In this document: positions 24,820 to 36,760 of the stretch, piece by piece | Layout of the letters: every line of letters starts with the position of its first letter | Position numbering within the stretch: the first letter of the stretch is position 1 | From: Triglochin maritima | Lineage: Eukaryota; Streptophyta; Magnoliopsida; Alismatales; Juncaginaceae | Direction: 5' to 3' | Assembly: GCA_963682175.1 (NCBI GenBank) | Contig: OY821784.1 | Span: 29,617,621 to 29,681,620, forward strand | Length of the DNA: 64,000 nucleotides | The notes under the pieces: model-generated | The model's input: only the letters and a program-made list of their open reading frames with translations | What the model was told of the DNA's origin: nothing | The model's database searches: none | Made by a program: the position numbers and the translations under genes

Positions 24820-26840
24820 TCACAAACTCGTCGATCCCGGAAGATTGAGCAAAGTAAGCTTTAGTTCTATCTCCCCACGCTCCACATTCTTCAACTTCAG
24901 AGTCATGAGTTGAACCATAGTCCCGTTTTGCCAAAGAATTTCACTTTCTTTCGAGAAACAATTCTGATCGTCTGGTTGCACTCTTCTGATTGCAGTTCCA
25001 TCAGGGACTTTCAACGGAGCCAACGTGGATGCGAACAGAAGTGGTTGTATGTCCACCACTACGTCACCCATATGGTCATCTTGGCTGAACTTGTCTTCAT
25101 CATATACTTCCTATAACATGTTTAGTTGAAAATAAATTAATAATACTAGCAAGGTCAAGCATTAATATTCCCGTGTTTTCTTTGTTGAATCCTTAAATCT
25201 TTCATGCTATCTCTTTTTCGTAGAATGTTATCAAAGCATGTCCGAATTAGTTGAAGTGTGGAATTTCAGAATTCCAATTACTTAATTTTAAATTACGACA
25301 AAGTTTAAACTTTACAATCAGATTAGCATGATATATGTACATTACTATATTTTTTTAGACGGTCCCGTCCCTATGATTCTAAACCTTGAGGCAAAGTAAA
25401 TGGTTTTCAATATATTTTCTTTTGAAATGTTAACAATACCATATCTAGCCTAACGAAAGATGATATATTATCGTCATTTGAAATAGCGTGCTAGTGAACA
25501 AGAGAAACATATACACCTCATCCGCAAAACTTGAATTATAAATCTTGTCATTTTTAAGTTGTATAGGACCAACCAATGACACACCCTAATCAAAATGTAG
25601 GATTTATTGTGTATTTCCTTGTTGTAGTTTAACTAGGGACTCATTTCATCTGGGAATCTGATATTATGCCATTGGATGATTTCCCTTGAGAGCCAGCAGA
25701 TCCTTCGTTAATGATTCCCCCTTTTGTTTAGAATCAGCTGGGAATCATAGCTGATTCTTTTTATTATGTTAATAAAACTATCAAATTTAAAACAAAAAAA
25801 TTATAAAAACTTTAATTGCAAGTCCCATGTGAAGCACGCAATACTTTGGAATTTCCAAATGAGTTGGCTTACTCATGTCAAGTTTGTATATAATGGTGTT
25901 AGTGTTCTAGAATGGTGTTAGTGTTGTAGAGATCTCTACCTCAAACGTTTTCATATTGACATTGTGTAATTTTTAATACCTCAACTTTAGTGATTAGATC
26001 CTTCATAATTTTTCAAATTGTAAATCCAATTATTTTAGAACTTTGAAGGTTATAATCGATGCATTTATATACAGATTGAGGGTAAATATATATCTTTATC
26101 TAATAATAAATGAAAATAGAGGATACGTGGTAATAACTTACAAGCACGATTGGGATGGTTGGGTCTGCCAGGGAAAGAGTTAGATCTTCATTCCACTCCG
26201 GATCCAAAGATCGTTTCTTCACACTGGTCTTCAGTTTCTACAAAACAAGTCCAAAAAAAGTAACACTTGGGATTTGGGAAGGTAGGTAAGAGGAGGTTTC
26301 AATATTCCGAATAAATATTTACTATGTTTTCTGGATCAGTTTCCCAAGAGTTTCTTTTGTGGAAACGTATGAAAGCGATGATGCCTTTCTAATTAAACCC
26401 ATGATCCCATGATTGATCACAATTATCGAAAATACTAAGCACTTTCCTTGGTCAAACTTCAGATAAAGTGGACCTTAATAATTAGATCATCTTCAAGTTT
26501 TCCATGGGATGGTTAGTTTGACCATGCTTGAACAACAATTTATGGGTAGGATATAAACAGAGAATATGACAAGATCAGACAAACACCCAAAATTGGTCAT
26601 CTACAGTACCAACCACTAAAGGTATTGCTAATTGATCACCAATTTTTTTCAATCAAATCAAACTGCCAAAGGGTTTTTTCAAGCCAATAACATTTGAAAA
26701 CATGAATTGAATCCATTGATAGTTTTTCAAACCTGTTTGCCCATCATCAGGATGACATACGGATCGCTACTTATTGTATCCCTTTTAGCAAGGTTAATTC
26801 CCCGAAGCACTCGAACCCGCAAAAGAACATGTTTGTCCAT
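24820..26840 (-). CDS. Small C2-domain protein, CAR-like (C2-domain ABA-related family), three exons
   Basis: Exon 1 is 26840-26733 (36 codons from ATG), exon 2 is 26237-26142 (32 codons), exon 3 is 25110-24820 (96 codons plus TGA). Each intron has GT...AG ends at phase 0. The 164-residue product is a single C2 domain: HVLLRVRVLRGINLAKRD, SSDPYVI, DPEWNEDLTL, YDEDKFSQDDHMGD with acidic loop residues for Ca2+, then a tail with LKLKNVERGEIEL. This matches small plant C2 proteins of the CAR/ARF-GAP-C2 group, which bind membrane phospholipid in a Ca2+-dependent way; CAR proteins recruit ABA receptors to the plasma membrane. That role is inferred from family. No stop, shift or splice defect is seen. 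It lies between elements B and E. Confidence 0.88.
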
Positions 26841-26932
26841 GCTCAAATGGAAAAAGCCCTTAAATAAAGATCTAAAGCGTTTACTTTTTGGAACTTTGCT
26901 TTTGTTTCCTTTGGTTGTGGTTGTTCCGTTTA

Positions 26933-26940
26933 CTTATATA
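26933..26940 (-). promoter_or_regulatory. TATA box of the C2-domain gene
   Basis: On the minus strand CTATATAAG lies about 95 bp upstream of the start codon, allowing a leader of roughly 65 nt. Element E is inserted about 115 bp further upstream, so the core promoter is intact but distal elements are displaced by 8.5 kb. Confidence 0.65.
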
Positions 26941-27056
26941 GATGGGGAGAGAACCGAGGAAGGAAACGGTCATCCACTTATTTATTTTTTATTGTATTTG
27001 TTGGATAATTATTTGGTAAATTATATTCTAATGGTAGGTAAGTCTCTAGCCAGTTC

Positions 27057-29008
27057 TGTAACGTACCCGAAAACAGCGGAAAATTTAAACAATAATAAAG
27101 ACCGTTAACGGTCCACACTGGGCACGTCACGGGAAACAAACCAACATATATAATATAAATATGATCCACGTGGAAGTCAAATATACAAACTGACTGTGAT
27201 TACGACAAAAGCTATACAATATGTAATCACCTCAAAAGAAAGAGACTGATAACTACAGGATCTGATCTCGGGGGCACCGTCCTCGGTCACCACCTCAAAC
27301 TCTAACCCTGCTCGCTACCTGAAATGCAAACAACAAACATGCCTGAGTTCCCTGTAGGAACCCCGTATACCAAACCTCCTAAAAATATAAAAAGGAATTA
27401 AAGAGAATGCAATGCTATGCACATGATCATCCGCCTCGGGCCCACAATAATGCCCTCACCGCCTCCGCGGCACTGAACCACTCCTGCCACTAGGGTCAAG
27501 TCAGTCCATCGCTGCCTCACAAGGGTCAGTCGACACCACTGCTCCCCAAAAAGTGCAGGAAGGAACCCCCGGTACACGCCGCACCCATGGAGCGAGTCAG
27601 CCCGCCGAATACACAACTCGGGTCAGACGACAGTCACTGCTCCCCCAAGAGTCGCCTAACGCGCACCCTGCCGGAACATCCTCGGCCTACCGCTAAACCC
27701 TCGCAAACTGCCCAAGGTTTACGGTACACATCCCTCACACCCCGCTCGGTAAGAGAGGAAAAATGGTAGTACAATAATACGCCTTCGTCGAAGGTGAAAT
27801 CCGTAGCTCTCAAAGCCGGTAATCAACCGTCGCCTCGGAGCCGGTAGTCGACCTGACATCGACGGATCGCGTGTGGATAAATCCACCAACCTCCGGCAGA
27901 TCGGTCGACCACTACAAGCACACCGGTCGACCGGTCCCCCACACAGTACACAGTACTGTACAAACAAATCTACCGGTCGAACCACGCCAACCGAATTACC
28001 GACCAATCGGTCGAACAAAAGTCATCTAGCGGTCGACCGTTTGGAAGGTCTACGCTATACAATTTTATATAATATATATATCCGACCGGTCGAACCAAGG
28101 GGCCGTTCGACCGATAACAGGACTTTCAATATTTTGCCCAAGTCTCGTTCGGTCGACCGGAACTGAAATACAGTTCGACCGAAACAACACAAGCACTCTA
28201 CCGCTTAATTAAATGCTCAGTCGGTCGACCGAAAGTTAAAGAGCGGTCGACCATTTTGATGGTCAAAGCTCCCAACCGACTTAGCATCGAATGGATCGGT
28301 CGAACAAGGTAAAGGACGTTCGACCGTTTAATAAGTCAAAATCCCCAACCGACCCATTCTCATCGTTATTCGGTCGACCGGCTGAGTGGTCCCGTTCGAC
28401 CGATAACAACATAACCCCTTTTTCCCGCACAAATCTGGCATAACGGTCGACCGTCCTAAGACATCGTTCGACCGTTTGCGGGTAAACATCAATATAATAA
28501 TAGGATCGGTCGACTGCCCACAGGCACCGGTCGACCGATCGTCGTCTTCAACCTCTGAATTGGTTGAAATCCGACGGGGAATTCGACACCAACGTCGATC
28601 CCCAACACTCACAAGTCTTATGTGAGTTATAATGAAGATTTGGCATACCTTTTTCGATGGTTGAAGAAGCCTCCCGAGCTCCCTTCAACACCCCTTCTCT
28701 TCTTCTTCCCTTCTTCTTCTTCTTCTTCCTCTTCTTTACTTCTTCTTTTGCTCCGAAAGTCTCTCTCTCTCACTCTCTGTTAGATGCAAATGATGAAGAA
28801 ATGTTTTAACAAAATCCTATCTTAACTATATATATACATTCATCACCTCCATCTCCTCCAATCACCATTCACCTAAAACCCTTCCAATCACAACCAACCA
28901 ACTCTCTCTCTCTCTCCTTCCAACACCTCCTGCTCTTCATGCAAGATTAATTAGAGTTAATTAAGTTTAGGTTTAGTTAATTAAGATGTTTTAGATTAGG
29001 TTATTACA
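27057..29008 (-). repeat. 3' LTR of element E
   Basis: 1,952 bp, plus-strand ends TGTAACGTACC and GGTTATTACA. A TATATATATA stretch at about 28828-28836 lies some 175 bp from the LTR start and may be the TATA box. The palindrome array would then lie downstream of it, in transcribed R/U5. Confidence 0.95.
27903..28536 (-). repeat. CGGTCGACCG dyad array in element E 3' LTR
   Basis: Pairs start at 27903/27925, 28009/28031, 28088/28105, 28151/28173, 28223/28245, 28298/28318, 28372/28394, 28445/28466 and 28508/28529. Spacing within pairs is mostly 20-22 bp (one is 17). Pair-to-pair steps from the fourth pair on are 72, 75, 74, 73 and 63 bp. The filler between sites is mostly non-repetitive. The same array lies at 34470-35103 in the 5' LTR. 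Confidence 0.93.
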
Positions 29009-29023
29009 ATCTACCCTCCTTAA
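29009..29023 (-). other. Polypurine tract of element E
   Basis: On the minus strand AAGGAGGGTAGAT immediately precedes the 3' LTR start TGTAATAACC. Confidence 0.8.
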
Positions 29024-29057
29024 AAGAATTTCGTCCGCGAAATTCAAAACAACAGAC

Positions 29058-32000
29058 TTACCGAAACAACTCTGGATACTGCTTCCTAACATCCTCCTCA
29101 ATCTCCCAGGTAGCCTCTCTGACAGTGTGATGTTGCCACCTGACCTTCACCATAGGAATCGCTCTCCTCCTGAGCTGATGTACCATCTGATCCACAATCT
29201 CAACTGGTCTCTCATCTAATGACAAATCCTGCTGGATCTCCGGTACTGATATCTCTATCACATGAGCTGGATCGGCCACGTACTTCCTCAACATAGAAAC
29301 ATGGAAGACGTTGTGAAGTCCTGCAAACTGTGGTGGTAGTGCAATCCTATATGCCACCTCACCGACCCGATCCAATATCTCAAAAGGTCCAACATATCTC
29401 GGACTCAGCTTCCCCTTCTTCCCGAATCTCATCACACCTCTGGAAGGTGAGATCTTCAGGAAGACATGATCTCCTACATCAAAAGTCAGCTCACGCCTCC
29501 GCGTATCAGCATAACTCTTCTGCCTGCTCTGCGCCGTAGCTAGTCGTTTCCGAATCACGTCGACCTTCTCTGAATACACCTGGATAATGTCAGGTCCAAC
29601 TAGCTGTCTCTCGCCCACATCACTCCAGCATACCGGCGATCTACACGGTCTCCCGTATAATGCCTCATAGGGTGCCATCCCAATACTCGAATGGTAGCTG
29701 TTGTTGTAGGCGAACTCTATCAACGGCAAGTGCTCATCCCAATGCCCGGCCCAGTCCAATGTACACGCTCTCAGCATGTCCTCCAATGTCTGTATCGTCC
29801 GCTCTGACTGGCCATCAGTCTGTGGGTGGAAAGCTGTGCTAAACTTCAGACGTGTCCCCAGTGCTCTGTGTAGACTCTCCCAAAATCTCGAAGTGAATCT
29901 GGGATCTCTGTCTGAAATGATACTGACTGGTACGCCATGAAGTCTGACAATCTCCTCAATATATAACTTAGCTAGACCCTCCAGAGCAAGAGTGGTCTTA
30001 ATAGCTAAGAAATGCGCCGACTTGGTCAGTCGATCGACTATAACCCAAATCGCATCGTGGAATCTCCGTGTCTTCGGTAGCCCCGTAACAAAATCCATCG
30101 TCACGTGCTCCCACTTCCACTCGGGCAACTCAATCCTCTGCATCTGCCCTGCTGGTCTCTGATGTTCGATCTTCACCTGCTGACAGACCAAACACCTCGA
30201 CACAAAGTCTGCAACGTCCTTCTTCATACCTCGCCACCAGAAGTTCCGCTGCAGGTCTTTGTACATCTTGGTGCTCCCTGGATGAATGGAATATCTCGAT
30301 CTGTGTGCCTCCTCCATGATGTCATGTCTCAGGTCCTCTGTCTTCGGCACCCAGATACGGTCTCTGAATCTCAGACCTCCATCCACTCCAACTCTGAAGT
30401 CTGACCCATCTCTGGCAGCTAACTGTAACAAACTGCTCAACTCCTCATCTGTAGTCTGAGCATGAATCACTGCTGATACTGTCTGAGGCTCTACTCTCAA
30501 TCCGGCAATCACTGCGCCCTCAGAGCTATCAGCAAATGGCCTCCACTCTGCCAAGGACTCTAGCAGTCTCCACTCCTGAATGCATAGGCCTGCTACTGAT
30601 ACCTCCACCTTCCGGCTCAAAGCATCTGCAACTGTGTTCGCCTTCCCCGGATGGTAAGAGATAGTGAAGTCATAGTCCTTAATGAACTCAAGCCATCTGC
30701 GCTGCCTCATGTTCAGCTCCTTCTGCGAAAATAGGTACTTCAGACTCTGATGATCTGTAAACACCTCGAACGGCTCGCCATAAAGATAGTGTCTCCAGGT
30801 CTTCAGTGCGTGAACCACTGCTGCTAACTCCAAATCATGTGTCGGGTAATTCCTCTCATGGACCTTCAGCTGTCTGGATGCGTACGCGATCACCCTCCCG
30901 TGCTGCATAAGTACACATCCTAAGCCAACACCTGAAGCGTCGCTATAAATCACGAATCCACCCGTGCCACTCGGCAATGATAAAACTGGTGCTGTGGTCA
31001 ACAGTCTCTCCAGCTCCTGAAAGCTGTCCTCGCACTTCTGCGACCAAACAAAAGTGACTCCCTTCTGCGTCAGAGCCGTCAGTGGTGCTGCCAATCTCGA
31101 GAAGTCTTTGATGAAGCGACGGTAATAACCCGCCAGTCCAACAAAGCTCCTAATCTCCGTCACGCTCGTAGGGGTCCTCCACTGTGTCACTGCCTCCACC
31201 TTCGCCGGATCCACTGATATCCCCTCTGCCGATACAATGTGTCCGAGGAATGCCACTCTGTCCAACCAAAACTCGCACTTTGAGAACTTAGCATATAACT
31301 GCTGAGCCCTCAAGATGCTGAGTACAATCCTCAGATGCTCTCTGTGCTGCTCCACATCTGGTGAATAGATCAAAATGTCATCCACGAAGACAATCACAAA
31401 TATATCAATATACTGCCTGAATGTCCGGTGCATCAGATCCATGAATGCTGCCGGAGCATTCGTCAATCCAAATGGCATCACCAAGAACTCATAGTGTCCA
31501 TATCTCGTCCTGAAGGCTGTCTTCTGGATGTCCTCATCTCGAATCCTCAACTGGTGATATCCTGAACGCAGGTCAATCTTCGAGAAAACCTTCGCTGACT
31601 GCAGCTGGTCAAAGAGGTCCTCGATCCTAGGTAAGGGATACCTATTCTTTACTGTCACCTGGTTCAGCATCCTGTAGTCTATGCACATCCTCAAGGATCC
31701 GTCCTTCTTCTTCACAAACAAAACTGGTGCACCCCAAGGCGAGACACTCGGTCTGATAAATCCAGAGTCCATCAACTCCTGCAACTGCTTCTTCAACTCT
31801 GTCAACTCAGCAGGTGCCATCCGGTATGGAGCCTTCGACTGTGGTGTAGTGCCAGCTACCAACTCAATGCCGAACTCCAACTCCCGGTGTGGTGGTAAAC
31901 CTGGAATCTCCGCTGGAAAAACATCCGCGAACTCCTGCACCACCTCAATGTCCTCTAGCCTCTGAGACTCTGCCTCCGCAACCACAAGTGTCGCCAGAAA

Positions 32001-33500
32001 TGCTGCACAACCCTGCTGCAACAGTCTCTGAGCTCTCACAGCAGATACAATGATGCGACCCCCTCTGCTTTTGATCCCTCTAATCAGAATATCAGGCAAA
32101 CCCTTCCTCGGGATCAAAATCTTCTTCTCACGGCACAAGACTCGAACATCATATTGGGACAGCCAATCCATCCCAAGTATGACATCAAAGTCCTCCATCG
32201 GTAGCAAGACCAGGTCTGCCGGAAACTCCTGATCTCCCGAAACAACCGTGGCGCCGGGGACAAATCTCCCCACAGTGCCCACCAGACCCAGGGGTGTGCT
32301 GACCTCCAACGTGGCAGTCAACATCGCAAGGGTACAGCCCAACACTCCCGCAAATCGCTCTGAGATGAACGAGTGTGTCGCGCCACAATCAAATAACACC
32401 CTAGCTACTGAACCTGCGACAAGAAGTGTACCTTCCACGACAGCGCCTCCATCCCGAGCCTCCTCTGCCTGGATGGTGAAAACTCTGCCGGTGCGCTGCC
32501 CCTGCTGTGGTCTGAAAGGTGGTCTACCTCCGCCTCCTCCTCTGCCTGGTGCGGGTAAACCCGGTGGTCTGCTCGGCCCAGCTCCTCGGCTCGGACAGCT
32601 CCTAATAAAGTGGCCCAGCTGGCCACACCCATGACATGCTCCGGGGGTGAAACACGGCCCGGAGTGAAACCTCCCACAAGTACCACAAGGCTCTGGTCGT
32701 GGTACTGCAACTCCTGCTCCCTCGTATCGGGGCCTCTTGCCCGGATTCCCTCCAGTCTGCCCTCCTGGCCTCCCAGAGAACCTACCTGATGGCCTCCTCT
32801 CATCCTGGTAATTCTCCCTGTAGTCACGATCAAGAACAGTAGCACTCTTCACCGCATCAGCTAATGTGCTCGGCATGTGTGTCAGCACCTTCGTCCTCAA
32901 CTGCTTCCGGAGCCCTCGGACGAACTTCCCTGCTCTCTGCTCCTGTGTAATATACATCTCGGGACAGTAACGCTCAAAGGCGTTGAACTTCCCGATGTAG
33001 CCTGCCAAGGTCATGTCTCCCTGCTGAAGACTCAGAAACTCCTCCCTCTTCTCGTCCTGGACATGCTGCGGAAAATACTGCTCGTTGAACTCGCCAACGA
33101 ACTCCTCCCAGGCTATATCATCTCTGTCCGCAAACACTACTGCAGATGTGGACCTCCACCAGTTGGACGCAGCACCGCCCAAAACATAAGTAGCCAGGCC
33201 CACTCTCGCCTATGGAGGACAACCAATCGCACTGAAGATCTTCTGCATAGTGAAGATCCACTCCTCCGCAGCCTCTGCATCGTACTGCCCCAGAAAGGTA
33301 GGCGGATGCTGGCGCATAAACCGGTCATGCATAGCGCCAGTCCCCGTCTGCCCAGTCTGTGCCGTCTGCTGCTGTAGCATCTCTGTCAGACGTCCGACCG
33401 TATCGAACAACGTCCGACGCTCATCCTCCCAAGCCTCATCCCTCGCAGTCTCACTCTCACCGCGAGTATGGGCAACTGCCTTCTCCCGTCTAGGAGGCAT
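29058..33500 (-). pseudogene. Chromovirus Gag-Pol polyprotein of element E, one stop codon
   Basis: One frame of 1,481 codons from ATG 33500 (MPPRR, matching MPQRR in B), broken only by TAG at 33212-33210, where B has Glu. Gag; CCHC knuckle ([14 protein letters not shown], about residues 289-302); retropepsin with FDCGATHSF near residue 371; RT (FVDDILIYS, about 704); RNase H (YSDAS about 853); integrase zinc finger (about 1066-1106) and D-D-E core ([26 protein letters not shown]); C-terminal chromodomain-like segment ([10 protein letters not shown], about 1432-1474), which in the family directs insertion to chromatin. Apart from the stop everything is open. Readthrough or supply in trans would be needed. 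Confidence 0.93.
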
Positions 33501-33608
33501 CTGCCAAAGGAAACAAGACAATATCAATATAACCTGTGCATGCATGATCCTCTAGACCTAACTCCTAACTCAAAGGTGGTTTCTTTGGACAAGTACGCCG
33601 AGATCAAC

Positions 33609-33620
33609 GCTCTGATACCA
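33609..33620 (-). other. Primer binding site of element E
   Basis: Minus-strand TGGTATCAGAGC, three bases from the 5' LTR; tRNA-iMet type. Confidence 0.9.
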
Positions 33621-33623
33621 AAT

Positions 33624-35572
33624 TGTAACGTACCCGAAAACAGCGGAAAATTTAAACAATAATAAAGACCGTCAACGGTCAACACTGGGCACGTCACGGG
33701 AAACAAACCAACATATATAATATAAATATGATCCACGTGGAAGTCAAATATACAAACTGACTGTGATTACGACAAAAGCTATACAATATGTAATCACCTC
33801 AAAAGAAAGAGACTGATAACTACAGGATCTGATCTCGGGGGCACCGTCCTCGGTCACCACCTTAAACTCTAACCCTGCTCGCTACCTGAAATGCAAACAA
33901 CAAACATGCCTGAGTTCCCTGTAGGAACCCCGTATACCAAACCTCCTAAAAATATAAAAAGGAATTAAAGACAATGCAATGCTATGCACATGATCATCCG
34001 CCTCGGGCCCACAATAATGCCCTCACCGCCTCCGCGGCACTGAACCACTCCTGCCACTAGGGTCAAGTCAGTCCATCGCTGCCTCACAATGGTCAGTCGA
34101 CACCACTGCTCCCCAAAAAGTGCAGGAAGGAACCCCCGGTACACGCCGCACCCATGGAGCGAGTCAGCCCGCCGAATACACAACTCGGGTCAGACGACAG
34201 CCACTGCTCCCCCAAGAGTCGCCTAACGCGCACCCTGCCGGAACATCCTCGGCCTACCGCTAAACCCTCGCAAACTGCCCAAGGTTTACGGTACACATCC
34301 CTCACACCCTGCTCGGTAAGAGAGGAAAAATGGTAGTACAATAATACGCCTTCGTCGAAGGTGAAATCCGTAGCTCTCAAAGCCGGTAATCAACCGTCGC
34401 CTCGGAGCCGGTAGTCGACCTGACATCGACGGATCGCGTGTGGATAAATCCACCAACCTGCGGCAGATCGGTCGACCGCTACAAGCACACCGGTCGACCG
34501 GTCCCCCACACAGTACACAGTACTGTACAAACAAATCTACCGGTCGAACCACGCCAACCGAATTACCGACCAATCGGTCGAACAAAAGTCATCTAGCGGT
34601 CGACCGTTTGGAAGGTCTACGCTATACAATTTTATATAATATATATATCCGACCGGTCGAACCAAGGGGCCGTTCGACCGATAACAGGACTTTCAATATT
34701 TTGCCCAAGTCTCGTTCGGTCGACCGGAACTGAAATACAGTTCGACCGAAACAACACAAGCACTCTACCGCTTAATTAAATGCTCAGTCGGTCGACCGAA
34801 AGTTAAAGAGCGGTCGACCGTTTTGATGGTCAAAGCTCCCAACCGACTTAGCATCGAATGGATCGGTCGAACAAGGTAAAGGACGTTCGACCGTTTAATA
34901 AGTCAAAATCCCCAACCGACCCATTCTCATCGTTATTCGGTCGACCGGCTGAGTGGTCCCGTTCGACCGATAACAACATAACCCCTTTTTCCCGCACAAA
35001 TCTGGCATAACGGTCGACCGTCCTAAGACATCGTTCGACCGTTCGCGGGTAAACATCCATATAATAATAGGATCGGTCGACTGCCCACAGGCACCGGTCG
35101 ACCGATCGTCGTCTTCAACCTCTGAATTGGTTGAAATCCGACGGGGAATTCGACACCAACGTCGATCCCCAACACTCACAAGTCTTATGTGAGTTATAAT
35201 GAAGATTTGGCATACCTTTTTCGATGGTTGAAGAAGCCTCCCGAGCTCCCTTCAACACCCCTTCTCTTCTTCTTCCCTTCTTCTTCTTCTTCCTCTTCTT
35301 TACTTCTTCTTTTGCTCCGAAAGTCTCTCTCTCTCACTCTCTGTTAGATGCAAATGATGAAGAAACGTTTTAACAAAATCCTATCTTAACTATATATATA
35401 CATTCATCACCTCCATCTCCTCCAATCACCATTCACCTAAAACCCTTCCAATCACAACCAACCAACTCTCTCTCTCTCTCCTTCCAACACCTCCTGCTCT
35501 TCATGCAAGATTAATTAGAGTTAATTAAGTTTAGGTTTAGTTAATTAAGATGTTTTAGATTAGGTTATTACA
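33624..35572 (-). repeat. 5' LTR of element E
   Basis: 1,949 bp, almost identical to 27057-29008. Palindrome array at about 34470-35103 with the same 22-bp pairs (for example 34470/34492). TATATATATA at 35391-35400. A (TTC)n tract near 35270-35300 differs in repeat number from the 3' LTR. Confidence 0.95.
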
Positions 35573-35577
35573 AGTTC

Positions 35578-36310
35578 CACGCTACTTCTCACGCGTAAGA
35601 CCTTCGTTGTGCTTGGATGTTGTTTCTCATAAATAGTAGTTCTCCCAATAAGTTGTATAGTAGAGGTCGGAGTCTTCTTAACCATGTACTGTAAATGCAC
35701 ATGTGAAATTACAGAAAAACCAATAAAAGATGTGGGTCATAACGCATGTGATGGGGACAAACGGGTATTTCACATGTGATTGTAAGAAAATCTCCTAAAA
35801 CTTTTCTTATGAACTTCTCAAAAATTACATGGGAAAGTGTGATTTGGGGACAAGCAAAAAAAATTTATTCCCTTCACTTTTGTTATTTGGATGTTTGTGT
35901 CTCAACTTCTAAAGACAAAATTGTATGGAGAGATTCTAAAAGATTTTCCCACGTAATGTCCAAACACGTAGTTGGTGTGCGAAGGTGTTGATGGTTGAAA
36001 GTAAACTAATAAATTTTAACATCCATCAAGTTCACTTGTTCAATGTTCGAATTTCAAAAGAAATTTTTGATTTTCTATCCTTAAAATGGTCCAAAATTGA
36101 AAAAGATCAAGCTGTCATATTGACGTTATCTGAAAAATATACTTATGTTTCAATTTCTCCCGAAAGTACTCCTACCCTTTAAATATGAAAATCATTCACT
36201 CCATCTCTTTCTTTCGATAGTTGCAAACCTCTCTCTGTCTCTTTCGCGCATCCCTTCTCTTTCGCACTCGACCACTCAATCGAACAAAGCTCGAGCCGAA
36301 TTGAACCCAG
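35578..36310. other. Unique DNA, former upstream region of the C2-domain gene
   Basis: No gene recognised. Before E inserted, this lay directly upstream of the C2 gene and may hold its distal promoter. The last 120 bp (about 36190-36310) are pyrimidine-rich, with CTCTCTCT-type runs, like a plant 5' leader reading rightward. They are cut by an Athila-type LTR at 36311. Whether a second gene started here cannot be shown. Confidence 0.4.
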
Positions 36311-36760
36311 TGATTGATTCAGTTATAATTACCGCAAGTGCACAACGTCGGTGGAAACATGGCAAGTACGGGTCGTGGCCACGAGGAGCACGTGCAAGTC
36401 ATAGTTCACAATACTCGAGTAGGAAAGGAAAAGAGATATATGAGATCGAATTACACTAAGATGAGTACTAAATCAGAAAATAAATGATAAAAATAAACCC
36501 TTTAGGGGGTAGAGAAAGAATGGGAAAATGAGATTATGTGTATGTGTGTGTTCATTGGTACTCATCACAACATGTAATTCATAAAAACCAAATCCAACTG
36601 TCTCCACATGAAATAAGTTAAAACATACAAGACAATAATTGAGATGAAGCTAACATGAAATGCATAATGACCAAACTCCATTATGTCTTTAAATGAAATA
36701 AGATTTACCACAATCATTAAAACATACAAGACATTAATTAAGATGAGACCAACATGAGCA
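36311..36760 (-). repeat. Athila-like LTR fragment, reverse orientation
   Basis: Plus-strand TGATTGATTCAGTT onward aligns with 59747-60225 (the 5' LTR of G) and, inverted, with the end of the F LTR. It stops where CACTGCTGG begins, apparently cut by the CACTA-like element. Its other half is not found to the right. Confidence 0.8.

Larger units (their letters stand above)
27057..35572 (-). mobile_element. Element E: full-length young chromovirus-type Ty3/Gypsy
   Basis: 8,516 bp flanked by a perfect 5-bp target duplication, AGTTC (27052-27056 and 35573-35577). It reads right to left: 5' LTR, tRNA-iMet primer site, Gag-Pol, polypurine tract, 3' LTR. By hand the two LTRs differ at about 13 substitutions plus a TTC-repeat indel in about 1,950 bp (roughly 0.7%), so the insertion is recent. 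It sits in the upstream region of the C2-domain gene, in the same orientation. Confidence 0.96.

Noticed and set aside
28105..28480. GTTCGA motifs resembling the tRNA T-loop (possible tRNA clusters)
   Set aside because: No cloverleaf, acceptor stem or A-box can be drawn around them; they are half-sites of the dyads.
27903..28536. CRISPR-like look of short repeats with regular spacing
   Set aside because: Plant nuclear LTR context, palindromic 8-10-mers rather than 25-40-bp repeats, and variable gaps. No cas genes.
30105..32634. Plus-strand ORFs of 60-128 codons inside element E
   Set aside because: They mirror the codon pattern of the Gag-Pol frame on the other strand and match no protein family.
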